Part shown: positions 27,222 to 35,762 of the stretch, piece after piece
Numbering within the stretch: the stretch's first letter is position 1
Layout of the letters: each line of letters opens with the position of its first letter
NCBI RefSeq assembly: GCF_041679265.1
Contig: NZ_JBGFSM010000008.1
Coordinates: 62,001 to 126,000, forward strand
DNA: 64,000 bases
Source of the DNA: Autumnicola sp041679265
GTDB taxonomy: Bacteria; Bacteroidota; Bacteroidia; Flavobacteriales; Flavobacteriaceae
Direction: 5' to 3'
Notes under the pieces: generated by a model
What the model was told of the DNA's origin: nothing
Database searches by the model: none
What the model saw: the letters and a program-made list of their open reading frames with translations, nothing else
Program-made: the position numbers and the translations under genes

Positions 27222-27986
27222 ATGAAGGCACTTGTGGTTGACGATGAAGAACTTGCCAGAAGAAGGATAGTAAATCTTTTGGAAGATGTTAATGAAATTG
27301 AGATTATTGGGGAATGTACCAACGGTCAAACTGCTATAGCCGAAATTAATTCGCGGAAACCCAACCTGGTTTTTTTAGATATTAATATGAAAGACATGAA
27401 CGGGTTTGAGGTGTTACAAAAGGTGGAAATAAAGCCCAAACCTATTGTGATTTTTGTGACCGCGTACGATAATTATGCGCTAAAGGCTTTTGATGTGGAA
27501 GCATTTGATTTTCTTCTGAAGCCGTTTAAGGATCAGCGTTTTTTTAAAACCATAGATAAAATCCTGAAAACTACGAAAACAGAAGCAGATTCTCATTTTG
27601 AAAAGCGGATGATGGAATTATTCCATACCTATTCCAAATCTAATTCAAATCTCAAAAGCGCCAATAAAATTGCTGTGAAACAGGGCAATAAAACGGCTCT
27701 TATCGATCCGGACAAAATTCTTTACATCCTGGCTTCAGGCTATTATGCTGAAATCTATACCAATAATAATAAGTACGTCTTAAGGGAATCTTTAAACACT
27801 TTATCTGAAAGCCTGAATAGCGATAATTTTTTGCGAATCCACAGGTCCAGCATCATTAACCTGGAACATATACAGGAAATTGTTCATTCAGAATTTTCAG
27901 AAATTGATGCGCGAATGATTGATGACAGGCTACTGCGGGTAAGCAAATCCCATAAGGAAGAATTTTTGGAAAAAATCGGAATTTAA
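27222..27986 (+). CDS. LytTR-family response regulator
   Basis: A 254-residue two-component regulator. Residues 1-118 are a receiver: VVDDEE acidic pocket, FLDINM with the phosphoacceptor D53, VTAYD (Thr) and LLKPFKD (Lys). Residues 150-250 are a LytTR DNA-binding domain (LYILASGYYAEIYT, FLRIHRSSIINLEHI, LRVSKSHKEEFL). It binds short direct-repeat sites when phosphorylated. The stop codon is directly followed by the ATG of the sensor gene, so the pair is translated from one message. Confidence 0.93.
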   Translation: MKALVVDDEELARRRIVNLLEDVNEIEIIGECTNGQTAIAEINSRKPNLVFLDINMKDMNGFEVLQKVEIKPKPIVIFVTAYDNYALKAFDVEAFDFLLKPFKDQRFFKTIDKILKTTKTEADSHFEKRMMELFHTYSKSNSNLKSANKIAVKQGNKTALIDPDKILYILASGYYAEIYTNNNKYVLRESLNTLSESLNSDNFLRIHRSSIINLEHIQEIVHSEFSEIDARMIDDRLLRVSKSHKEEFLEKIGI

Positions 27987-29090
27987 ATGACCCTTGATAC
28001 CATTCGTAAAAAATATATCGATATAAAACTCGTCCTGCTACTGGCGGGTTTTTATCTGTTATTTGATGTTGTTCTTATCGCAAAAGTAGCCTACATGCAA
28101 AGCGTGGTGATGCATGATGAATCCTTTTCCTGGACCTCTTTCCTTTTTCATAACATCCTGCTGGACTATGTAATAGTGGTAAGTTACATGACCATAATTG
28201 CCATAAGTACCAAACGCTTCCTGAATAAGAATTATTCCTGGGTAAGGATCATCACCTTCCATACCATTTTATCTATTGTAATTGGTATGGTGATACGCCT
28301 TATCCTTGATTTTTACATCATCTTAACGGGCCGCCAGACTTTAGCGGAATATGATTTTAGTGAAAGTGTGTATGCCTTTATGTTTGTGATAGATCTCAAT
28401 TTCCTTATCTATTTTGCAATGGTCTTCATTGTTTACACCTATTATTATCTTAAACAGGTAAAGGCGGCCGAGAAAAGGCATGTGAAACTGGAAAACCAGA
28501 TCGTAAGGGCAAGAATGAAAATGCTTTCTTCCCAATTGCAGCCCCACTTTTTGTTCAATACGCTTAATTCCATTTCGGTTTTAACAGATATTGATGCAGG
28601 AAAGGCCAAAGATACCATTGCAGATTTAAGCGATTTCCTCAGAGAAATTCTGTATAAAAGCGAGAGTACCGAGATTAACCTGGATGAAGAACTCCGCATT
28701 CTGGAATACTATCTCAATATTCTTCATGTAAGGTTTTCAGATCATTTAAAAATAACCAAAGAGATTGAAGAACCTCTCCGATATAAAAAAATTCCGGCCC
28801 TGCTCTTACAGCCTTTAATAGAGAATTCTATAAAACATGGCTACTCTTATGACCATACAGACCTGCACATTAATATTGCCGTATATAGTGAGCAGAAAAG
28901 ATTTGTTCTGAAAATCACCAATGATGGGGCTTCAATCACCCAGTCTCACGCAGAGCTCATGGAAAAGGGAGTAGGATTAAAGAATATAGACGACAGGTTG
29001 AAGAACCTTTATGGCAAAGAATACCTTTTTGAAATCCGCAACAGGGAAAATGGCCAGGGGGTAGAAACCATTATAAAAATTCCATTATAA
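27987..29090 (+). CDS. LytS-type membrane sensor histidine kinase
   Basis: A 367-residue kinase with four predicted membrane segments in residues 15-155. The cytoplasmic part has the His_kinase motif SSQLQPHFLFNTLNSIS, where the first His is the phosphorylation site, and an HATPase domain (LLLQPLIENSIKHG, GVGLKNIDDRLKNLYG). It lacks a separate periplasmic sensor domain. It pairs with the LytTR regulator immediately upstream, with no intervening base. The signal is unknown. Confidence 0.93.
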   Translation: MTLDTIRKKYIDIKLVLLLAGFYLLFDVVLIAKVAYMQSVVMHDESFSWTSFLFHNILLDYVIVVSYMTIIAISTKRFLNKNYSWVRIITFHTILSIVIGMVIRLILDFYIILTGRQTLAEYDFSESVYAFMFVIDLNFLIYFAMVFIVYTYYYLKQVKAAEKRHVKLENQIVRARMKMLSSQLQPHFLFNTLNSISVLTDIDAGKAKDTIADLSDFLREILYKSESTEINLDEELRILEYYLNILHVRFSDHLKITKEIEEPLRYKKIPALLLQPLIENSIKHGYSYDHTDLHINIAVYSEQKRFVLKITNDGASITQSHAELMEKGVGLKNIDDRLKNLYGKEYLFEIRNRENGQGVETIIKIPL

Positions 29091-29117
29091 CAGGGGTATG
29101 TTTCTTTGTATGCTCTT

Positions 29118-30200
29118 TTATAGAGTTAACCTTTGACCATTTTTACTGGCAGATTCATAAATTTTTTCCACAATAACAATATCCTTTAAACCCTCTTCTC
29201 CGGGAACAATTACCGGGCGGTCATTAATAATAGCCAGCGCATCATCATCCATTTGCACCGCCTGCTGGTTCTTTCCAAAAGGTTCTAAAACAGTTCCGTC
29301 ACTCGCTTTTCCTTTTACTCCTGAGTAAGCCTGGAACGGGTCCAGGTAATAGCCGCCGTTGGCGCAGTCTATATCCAACCGGTTCAAACTTTCTCCAAAA
29401 CTGGTACGGCAGTTAGCGGTAATTCCTTCCGGAAATTCCAGGGTAAAAATGGTGGTTTCATCTACTTCATCAAACATTTGCGGGCGGCTTGTGCTTTGGG
29501 TTGCACTTACGGCAACGGGTTCCATACCTGTAGAATATCTTGCTCCGTTTAAGGAATATACGCCCATATCGTACATGGCGCCACCGCCCATTTCTTTTTC
29601 TAACCTCCAGGGGCTTATGTTGATACCGTAAAAACCGGCATTTGCCTTTAAGCCTTCAATTGCTCCAAAGGGTTTGGTTTCTGCCCACTTCATAATGGTT
29701 TGGGTGTTTGCCTCATGTTGCATCCTGTAGCCTATAGACAGCTTTACTTTGTTTTTATTGCAGGCCTCAATAATCGAACGGCATTCCTCTGCGGTTTTGG
29801 CCATAGGTTTTTCGCACCATACATGTTTTCCCGCATTAGCTGCTTTAATGGCATATTTTGCATGTAAGCTGTTGGGAAGAACAACATAAATCACATCAAT
29901 ATCACTGTTGTTGGCAATGCGATGCATGTTTTCATAATTGTAAACGTTAGCATCTTTAATGTTGTATTGCTTTTGCCATTTCGGAATTTTCTCCGGGCTA
30001 CCGGTTACAATTCCCCTTAGCTCACAATATTCTGTTTTCTTTAAGGCGGGAGCCAGCAAATTGGTGCTGTAATATCCAAGCCCCACCAGGGCCACGCCAA
30101 GTTTTTTGGCAGGTTGAGCAGAAAAAAGGCCGGGAAAGGGTAAGGTGGAAGCTGCCAGGAATAATCCCGATTTTTTCAAAAATGTACGTCTGTTTTCCAT
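29118..30200 (-). CDS. Tat-exported Gfo/Idh/MocA-family oxidoreductase
   Basis: A 360-residue enzyme. The N-terminus NRRTFLKKSGLFLAAS is a twin-arginine signal, so the folded enzyme with its cofactor is probably exported to the periplasm, like glucose-fructose oxidoreductase. The Rossmann core follows (ALVGLGYYSTN), then CEKPMAKTAEE as the EKP motif, and YDMGVYSLNGARY in the substrate half. The substrate is a sugar or sugar derivative by family. It is convergent with the sensor kinase gene. Confidence 0.9.
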   Translation of the reverse strand: MENRRTFLKKSGLFLAASTLPFPGLFSAQPAKKLGVALVGLGYYSTNLLAPALKKTEYCELRGIVTGSPEKIPKWQKQYNIKDANVYNYENMHRIANNSDIDVIYVVLPNSLHAKYAIKAANAGKHVWCEKPMAKTAEECRSIIEACNKNKVKLSIGYRMQHEANTQTIMKWAETKPFGAIEGLKANAGFYGINISPWRLEKEMGGGAMYDMGVYSLNGARYSTGMEPVAVSATQSTSRPQMFDEVDETTIFTLEFPEGITANCRTSFGESLNRLDIDCANGGYYLDPFQAYSGVKGKASDGTVLEPFGKNQQAVQMDDDALAIINDRPVIVPGEEGLKDIVIVEKIYESASKNGQRLTL

Positions 30201-30322
30201 AACTCTAATTTTAAATTCAGTAAGTTAAAGAATTTAAGTGAATGAGGGTAACATTAAAATTTTTATACTTAGATCAACAAATTATTAACTATTCCTTGGC
30301 TTTCTGTAAAGAGACAGTAAGG

Positions 30323-30330
30323 TAATTTTG
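30323..30330 (+). promoter_or_regulatory. Candidate -7 box of the L,D-transpeptidase gene
   Basis: TAATTTTG matches TAnnTTTG and lies 32 bases before the earliest start codon. A TTG at 30296 is too far for a canonical -33. Confidence 0.45.
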
Positions 30331-30361
30331 TTTATCTATTAATCAAACCGGAAATTAGATT

Positions 30362-31306
30362 TTGTTCTACTATAAGATTAAATTGAAGCAGTTTTCCCTA
30401 CTTCTTATTTGTTGCCTTCTTGCTTCCTGTTCTAAGGATTTAGATAAAGAGAAACAACCGGTACAGGAAGCACCTGTTACCGATACAATTATAAAAAAAA
30501 AGCAAAAGGAACAGCCGAAAGAGGAGAAAAGAATCGCCATACATTATAGTATGGATTCCCTGCAAACCAGGCAGGCACTGGATAGTCTTAAAGCACAGTA
30601 TACCGATGAAGAAAGGGCAATGATCTTTGCTCTTAACCGGATTGAGGAATACCGGGTTAAGCCTGGAATTCCTGTTATTATACCAGATACTTTAAGTAAG
30701 GATTTTCTTCTCTACAGCCCTTTTCCAAAGAAACTCGATCTCCTGGATTCTATACCCAAGGCGGTGCTCATTGCACAAAGGATACAGGGGTTTGCCTTAT
30801 ATGAATCAGGAAAACTGGTTCATTGGGGTCCGGTAAGTTCCGGGAAGCAATCCACGCCTACACCAAACGGCCTTCATTATGGAAATTATAAAGCGAAGCG
30901 AAAAGTAAGCACCGTTAATGATGCCTGGATCCTGCCGTACTATTTTAACTTTCTTAATTTTGATGGGGTGGGAGTACACCAGTATAATATGCCTGGGTTT
31001 CCTGCCAGTCATGCCTGTGTGCGACTAAAAATGCAGGATGCCAAATTTATATATGACTGGGCAGAGATGTGGGAGCTGGAAAAGAACCAGATCAAACATA
31101 ACGGTACGCCATTTATGGTTTTTGGAAAGTATAATTTTGATGCTCCTGCCCCATGGCTTAATCTGGCCAAAGATTTTAAAGCAGATGACCTTAACGAGGA
31201 AGAACTGGAAACCCTGAGGAATTATGTAGAAGAATATCAGGCAGATCCAAGAAACTTTAAACAACCAGAAGCACCGCAAATTCAGGATAAGGAAATGGCA
31301 TCCTGA
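30362..31306 (+). CDS. L,D-transpeptidase (YkuD family) lipoprotein
   Basis: A periplasmic peptidoglycan cross-linking or protein-attaching enzyme. The catalytic motif is VGVHQYNMP followed by PASHACVRL, where C is the nucleophile and the nearby His residues complete the site. The lipoprotein signal ends LLASC. Two TTG starts are possible: 30362 and 30383; the latter gives MKQFSLLLICCLLASC, which I find slightly more natural, but no ATG is available in either case. The linker before the domain is rich in Lys and Glu. 31 bases after it comes another secreted-protein gene. Confidence 0.85.
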   Translation: MFYYKIKLKQFSLLLICCLLASCSKDLDKEKQPVQEAPVTDTIIKKKQKEQPKEEKRIAIHYSMDSLQTRQALDSLKAQYTDEERAMIFALNRIEEYRVKPGIPVIIPDTLSKDFLLYSPFPKKLDLLDSIPKAVLIAQRIQGFALYESGKLVHWGPVSSGKQSTPTPNGLHYGNYKAKRKVSTVNDAWILPYYFNFLNFDGVGVHQYNMPGFPASHACVRLKMQDAKFIYDWAEMWELEKNQIKHNGTPFMVFGKYNFDAPAPWLNLAKDFKADDLNEEELETLRNYVEEYQADPRNFKQPEAPQIQDKEMAS

Positions 31307-31345
31307 CATTTCTCCTTACCTTTGTGCTGGTTAAAAATTACAGTG

Positions 31346-32113
31346 ATGAAAATTTCCCATTTATTATCAAGAAGCTGCTTCCTAGTTCTTTTTCTTTTAT
31401 GCTGCGTGCTGGCACAGGCTCAGGAAACTTCGATTACGGTTAGAGCCAGGGCGAAAGACGCTAAATTTATAGGAAGCTCTATGGGAGGGGCAAGGATTCT
31501 CATTAAAAATGCAGAAACGGGAAAGATTCTTGCTGAAGGTGTTACAGAGGGAGATACCGGGAATACCGAAAAGATTATGAAGCAGGCTCATGAGCGGTAT
31601 CAGGGTCTAAGTGATAACAATACGGCAGGGTTTACTGCAATTTTGGAATTAAAAAAGCCGGTGTTTGTGACTGTAGAGGCTCACGGCCCCCTGAACAGTA
31701 AACAGGCTGCGGTGACTTCTTCCACGCAACTTTGGTTATTTCCAGGTAAAGATATTACAGGAGATGGCCTTGTGCTGGAACTACCAGGATTTGCAGTGAA
31801 TATTCTCTCTCACCAAACCCATGAGACTGTTGTTGCAGAAAAACACGTTGAAATAAAAGCAAATATTGTAATGATGTGTGGCTGTCCGGTAACAGAGGAA
31901 GGTTTGTGGGATGCAAATCAATATGAAATAAAGGCCATTATTAGCCGTGGGCCAAATCAATTACAAGAGATTTCCTTGGAATCTGCAGAAAAGCCAAGCA
32001 CTTTTACGGCCACAACAAGATTAGATCCCGGGAATTATGATATTATGGTTTATGCTTTTGATCCCGTAAGCGGGAACAGCGGATTGGATACAACAAATGT
32101 AATTGTAAAATAG
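31346..32113 (+). CDS. Secreted protein of unknown function with an MMCGCP motif
   Basis: About 255 residues, with a signal peptide cut near LAQAQ. ATG at 31346 gives MKISHLL; the frame extends upstream only through a TTG. The mature chain has two Ig-like parts: an N-terminal domain with ILIKNAETGKILAEG and a C-terminal one with EIKAIISRGPNQLQ and LDPGNYDIMVYAFDP. The motif MMCGCPVTEEGLW near residue 176 contains two closely spaced Cys, which could bind a metal or form a disulfide. I do not recognise the family. It lies 39 bases after the L,D-transpeptidase gene, in the same direction. Confidence 0.75.
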   Translation: MKISHLLSRSCFLVLFLLCCVLAQAQETSITVRARAKDAKFIGSSMGGARILIKNAETGKILAEGVTEGDTGNTEKIMKQAHERYQGLSDNNTAGFTAILELKKPVFVTVEAHGPLNSKQAAVTSSTQLWLFPGKDITGDGLVLELPGFAVNILSHQTHETVVAEKHVEIKANIVMMCGCPVTEEGLWDANQYEIKAIISRGPNQLQEISLESAEKPSTFTATTRLDPGNYDIMVYAFDPVSGNSGLDTTNVIVK

Positions 32114-32158
32114 TTTTTTTTAAGAATTCTGATCTGATCTGACTTTTCTAAAACTTCT

Positions 32159-32968
32159 TTAAGCTTCTTTCATTTCTCCATTTAATAAGCCTAGCGATTC
32201 AATTGTTCTAAGCACCCCGTTCTCATTATTATCATGGCTGGTTACATAACGGCTGGCACTTAAAATTTCAGGATGGGCGTTCTTCATCGCGTAGCTGTAT
32301 CTGGCCATTTTCATCATTTCCAGGTCGTTCAGATAATCTCCGAAAACAAGGGTTTCTTCAGGAGAAATCTGCAGTTCTTTCTGCACGCCTTCAATAGCAT
32401 TACCCTTATTGGCTGTAAAAGAGGTAATATCAAGAAAAATTTTTGCAGCAACGGCAACTTTGTACTCTTCCTGAAAACTTTTATAGTGAGGTAAAGTATG
32501 TTCTTCAACTCCCTTAAAATCGCAAATAGTAACTTTAAGTATGGTGTCTTCTACTTTTTGAAGGTCTTCTACTTTTTGCAGGCGTTTATAATATTTCTGA
32601 ACCTCCCCAATAAATTCTTGCTGTTCACTTTCAACATAAGCCGATTCTTTACCACATAAAACCAGATGGGCACCTTCAATTTGCCGGCCTATATCAATAA
32701 ATTCCATTGCAGCCTTTCTGTCTAAAGGGTTTACATACAGCTCCTTTCCCTTATGAACCACGTGCGTCCCATTTTCAGCAAAAAAGAGCATTCTGTCCTT
32801 TATTTTTTCAAATTTTGCTTCCAGGTTATAAAACTGCCTGCCGCTGGCCACAGAAAACATAATCCCTTTTTCGGTTAAAGCTTCTTCCATTTTCCAAAAA
32901 TCGGGATGTAGTTCGTGCTGGTCATTTAGCAGTGTCCCATCCATATCTGTTACAATCAGTTTAATCAT
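32159..32968 (-). CDS. HAD-superfamily Cof-type phosphatase
   Basis: A 269-residue HAD IIB hydrolase that removes phosphate from sugar phosphates or similar small molecules. Motif I is VTDMDGTLLND (nucleophile Asp and acid Asp), motif II VASGRQ (Ser), motif III Lys is in FTANKGNAIEGV, and motif IV is FGDYLNDLEMM. I set the start at the ATG at 32968, because the earlier frame opens inside a -7 box. An 18-base tandem duplication inserts an extra QKVEDL unit in the cap region (32546-32581). Confidence 0.9.
   Translation of the reverse strand: MIKLIVTDMDGTLLNDQHELHPDFWKMEEALTEKGIMFSVASGRQFYNLEAKFEKIKDRMLFFAENGTHVVHKGKELYVNPLDRKAAMEFIDIGRQIEGAHLVLCGKESAYVESEQQEFIGEVQKYYKRLQKVEDLQKVEDTILKVTICDFKGVEEHTLPHYKSFQEEYKVAVAAKIFLDITSFTANKGNAIEGVQKELQISPEETLVFGDYLNDLEMMKMARYSYAMKNAHPEILSASRYVTSHDNNENGVLRTIESLGLLNGEMKEA
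32546..32581. repeat. 18-base tandem duplication inside the Cof phosphatase gene
   Basis: Two 18-base copies side by side (17 of 18 identical) encode a doubled six-residue unit of the QKVEDL type. The reading frame is kept. Confidence 0.9.
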
Positions 32969-32986
32969 GAATGTAAAATTTAAGTG

Positions 32987-32994
32987 CAAATATA
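32987..32994 (-). promoter_or_regulatory. Candidate -7 box of the Cof phosphatase gene
   Basis: The minus strand reads TATATTTG, matching TAnnTTTG, 18 bases upstream of the ATG at 32968. This supports the shorter start. Confidence 0.5.
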
Positions 32995-33118
32995 AAGTTA
33001 TCCCTTCCGGTCAAGGTTAAATCCATATCAATTTTTAAAGTAGTGTTATAGCGAAGGCTAATAATGGAAGCAGGTAAGATGCTGATGCAGAAGCAGTTAA
33101 TAATTAGTTTCTATTTTC

Positions 33119-33139
33119 TATTTAAATTAATTCTAAATA
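33119..33139 (+). promoter_or_regulatory. Candidate operator 1 for the siderophore receptor gene
   Basis: TATTTA and TAAATA arms 9 bases apart. It is nearly identical (18 of 21 bases) to operator 2 exactly 60 bases downstream, and it lies just upstream of the -33 region. A Fur- or DtxR-family iron regulator is a plausible binder, by context only. Confidence 0.55.
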
Positions 33140-33165
33140 AGCTTTTATTTTAGAAATTCCCTTTC

Positions 33166-33173
33166 TACATTTG
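33166..33173 (+). promoter_or_regulatory. -7 box of the siderophore receptor gene
   Basis: TACATTTG matches TAnnTTTG. The predicted transcript start is near 33180, inside the second operator. No -33 TTG is present at the usual distance. Confidence 0.6.
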
Positions 33174-33178
33174 TCCAT

Positions 33179-33199
33179 TATTTAAAACAAGTCTAAATA
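33179..33199 (+). promoter_or_regulatory. Candidate operator 2 for the siderophore receptor gene
   Basis: Second copy of the 21-base TATTTA-N9-TAAATA element. It covers the predicted transcription start, so a bound repressor would block initiation. Confidence 0.6.
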
Positions 33200-33214
33200 A
33201 AAACTACTACTAAA

Positions 33215-35695
33215 ATGATTAAAAAATACCTTTTGTTCATCTTCCTGCCGGCAGTACTTCAATCCGTTTCTGCCCAGGATACAGGAATACTTGTGGGGAG
33301 AATTATGAACAGCAATGGGGCGGCCGTCTCTAATGCCAATGTTGATATTGAAGGAACCACTATAGGAACCGAATCAGGAAGAGATGGAGCCTTCACTCTC
33401 TCCAGGATGCCGGAAGGCAATTATACCCTCAGGATTTCTTACGTGGGTTACCAGACCAGGGAAATAGCAGTTTCAGTACAAGGCGGAGGAACCACTACTG
33501 TTCCTAATATTATTTTAAACAGTAAGGAAGAGCAGCTGGGAGAAGTGGTGCTTCGTGCCAACGGAAATAACAATGTCTTTACACGTACTAAAAGTGAATA
33601 TGTGGCAAAACTTCCGTTAAAGGATATCGAAAACCCTCAGGTTTATAATACTATTACCACTGAATTGATGAAGGAACAGGTGGTTACCGACTTTGATGAT
33701 GCCCTTAAAAATGTGCCGGGAATCTTTAAATTATGGGAATCTACCGGAAGGGGAAATGATGGTGCAGGTTATTTTTCTCTAAGGGGCTTTTCCGTACAGC
33801 CTACCCTTGTTAATGGTCTCCCGGCGGTAACCAATGGAAGCCCTGATCCCGCCAATATCGAACGGGTTGAGGTAATTAAAGGGCCTTCAGGCACCCTTTA
33901 CGGGAGCAGCCTTATTTCTTACGGTGGGCTTATTAACATTGCCACAAAAAAGCCTTACCGCTATTTTGGCGGGGATATTACCTATACCATAGGAAGCTTT
34001 GGGTTAAACCGTATTACTGCAGATGTGAATACTCCGCTGGATGAATCCGGCGATGTGGCCCTGCGTGTAAATACGGCATACAACCGGGAGGAGAGTTTCC
34101 AGGATGCCGGGTTTAAAAATTCCTTATTTGTAGCCCCTTCCCTAAGCTATAAAGTAAATGACCGCCTGTCTTTTTACCTGAACACCGAATTCTATAACGG
34201 GCAAAGCACTAATCCAACCATGCTTTTTGTAGACCGTGGAGCTCCATTAAGGGTACATAATATTGAAGAGCTGGGATATGATCCTGAACGTTCTTACACG
34301 AGTAACGATCTTGTGCTTGAAAACCCAACCTTTAGCCTGCAGGGGCAAATGTTCTATGAACTTTCAGACAAATGGACTTCCCAAACAGCAGTGTCAAGAG
34401 GTTCAGCCAAATCTAAAGGTTATTACTCCTACCTTTATGAAACCACGCGGTTTTACCAGGGCCAGGATGAAGTTGAAGGAGAAGTGACTAACCTGGATGA
34501 AGGGGTGGTCTTTACCCGCTACATGAACAACCAGAACTCTACCACGCTTACTACCGATATTCAGCAAAATTTTATCGGGGATTTTGAAATTGCCGGAATG
34601 AGAAACCGCATGGTAGTTGGTTTGGATTATTATAATCGCCAGGTGACAGACAACAGTACGGGCTATATTAGCAATGGCAATATCTATATTGGTGATGCCA
34701 GCCTGGAGAACATTAACCAGAGTGTGTATGGTATTTATGAACCTGCCGCGTATGTTACCAATAATGATAATGGAATCCTCTCCAGCCAGGGTGTGGACTA
34801 TTTACTGCGGAATGCGCCCAGAAACAACAACCAGACCCAGGAAGAAGTTTACAGCGCCTATGCTTCTGATGTGATTAATTTCACCCCGGCACTTTCTGCA
34901 ATGGCAAGTTTAAGGATAGACCAGTTTGAAAGTGAAACCAACAGCCAGACGGCCCTTTCTCCTAAGTTTGGAGTGGTTTATCAACCGGTATTGGATAAAG
35001 TTTCCATATTTGCCAATTATATGGATGGGTTTAGTAATGTGGCTCCACAGGAAGAAGGAGATCCTGCCCAGGGCAATACTAATACCGTAACTTTTGATCC
35101 TGAACATGCCAGGCAACTGGAAGTTGGTGCCAAATTTAATTTGTTGCAAAACAGGCTTCTGGCTACACTAAGTTACTACGATATCCAGGTCTCTAATATG
35201 GTGATGGAGGAAACCGGAAGACCATTTTTTTATGTGCAGGATGGGGAGCTATATAGCCGCGGATTTGAAGCCAGTATTACTGCTAATCCCGTGGATGGTT
35301 TGAACCTTATTGCCGGGTATAGCCACAATGAGAGCGAATTAACTGAATCTGACCAAACCGACTTTTTAGGCAGAAGGCCGGAATCTGCGGGGCCTCAGGA
35401 TATGGCAAATCTATGGGCGAGTTATAAGTTTCAAATGAGTGGCCTCAAAGGCTTTGGGATTGGTTTAGGAGGAAATTATGCAGGGGAGAATATGATTTTT
35501 AACCGGCAGCTGGGAGGCGTTTTCACTTTACCATCTTACACCGTTTTTAACGCTGCAGTATTTTACAATGTTGAAAAATTCTCGATCAACCTAAAGCTGA
35601 ACAATATTGGAAATAAAGATTACTATGCCGGTTGGTCCACTATCAATGCGCAAATGCCAAGGAATTTCCTGGCCAGTTTAACTTATAAATTTTAA
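33215..35695 (+). CDS. TonB-dependent siderophore-type receptor
   Basis: An 826-residue outer membrane receptor. Signal peptide to about SVSAQ, then a carboxypeptidase-like beta-sandwich domain (residues 24-110: GILVGRIMNSNGA, VGYQTREI) typical of Bacteroidetes. The plug domain carries ALKNVPGIFKLW, FSLRGFSVQPTLVNGL and VEVIKGPSGTLYGSS, followed by a barrel ending in the aromatic SLTYKF. The siderophore-receptor type is suggested by the plug motifs and by the two PepSY-TM genes downstream. The ligand is unknown. It is preceded by a promoter with twin operators and followed by a terminator. Confidence 0.9.
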   Translation: MIKKYLLFIFLPAVLQSVSAQDTGILVGRIMNSNGAAVSNANVDIEGTTIGTESGRDGAFTLSRMPEGNYTLRISYVGYQTREIAVSVQGGGTTTVPNIILNSKEEQLGEVVLRANGNNNVFTRTKSEYVAKLPLKDIENPQVYNTITTELMKEQVVTDFDDALKNVPGIFKLWESTGRGNDGAGYFSLRGFSVQPTLVNGLPAVTNGSPDPANIERVEVIKGPSGTLYGSSLISYGGLINIATKKPYRYFGGDITYTIGSFGLNRITADVNTPLDESGDVALRVNTAYNREESFQDAGFKNSLFVAPSLSYKVNDRLSFYLNTEFYNGQSTNPTMLFVDRGAPLRVHNIEELGYDPERSYTSNDLVLENPTFSLQGQMFYELSDKWTSQTAVSRGSAKSKGYYSYLYETTRFYQGQDEVEGEVTNLDEGVVFTRYMNNQNSTTLTTDIQQNFIGDFEIAGMRNRMVVGLDYYNRQVTDNSTGYISNGNIYIGDASLENINQSVYGIYEPAAYVTNNDNGILSSQGVDYLLRNAPRNNNQTQEEVYSAYASDVINFTPALSAMASLRIDQFESETNSQTALSPKFGVVYQPVLDKVSIFANYMDGFSNVAPQEEGDPAQGNTNTVTFDPEHARQLEVGAKFNLLQNRLLATLSYYDIQVSNMVMEETGRPFFYVQDGELYSRGFEASITANPVDGLNLIAGYSHNESELTESDQTDFLGRRPESAGPQDMANLWASYKFQMSGLKGFGIGLGGNYAGENMIFNRQLGGVFTLPSYTVFNAAVFYNVEKFSINLKLNNIGNKDYYAGWSTINAQMPRNFLASLTYKF

Positions 35696-35712
35696 TTGTT
35701 GAATTGAAGAAC

Positions 35713-35748
35713 AGCCGCCTGGAAATAATATTTGCTTTTCAGGCGGCT
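35713..35748 (+). terminator. Intrinsic terminator between receptor and PepSY genes
   Basis: A 9-base GC-rich stem AGCCGCCTG with CAGGCGGCT and a T-rich tail. It ends 14 bases before the start of the first PepSY gene, so transcripts must read through or restart. Confidence 0.85.
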
Positions 35749-35762
35749 TTTTTATTTTGAAA

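Noticed and set aside
27222..29090. LytTR/LytS pair as a quorum-sensing locus
   Set aside because: No autoinducer peptide or export gene is nearby; only a generic two-component pair can be supported.
33215..35695. TonB receptor as a SusC polysaccharide importer
   Set aside because: No SusD gene follows; the plug motifs and the PepSY-TM partners point to siderophore uptake.
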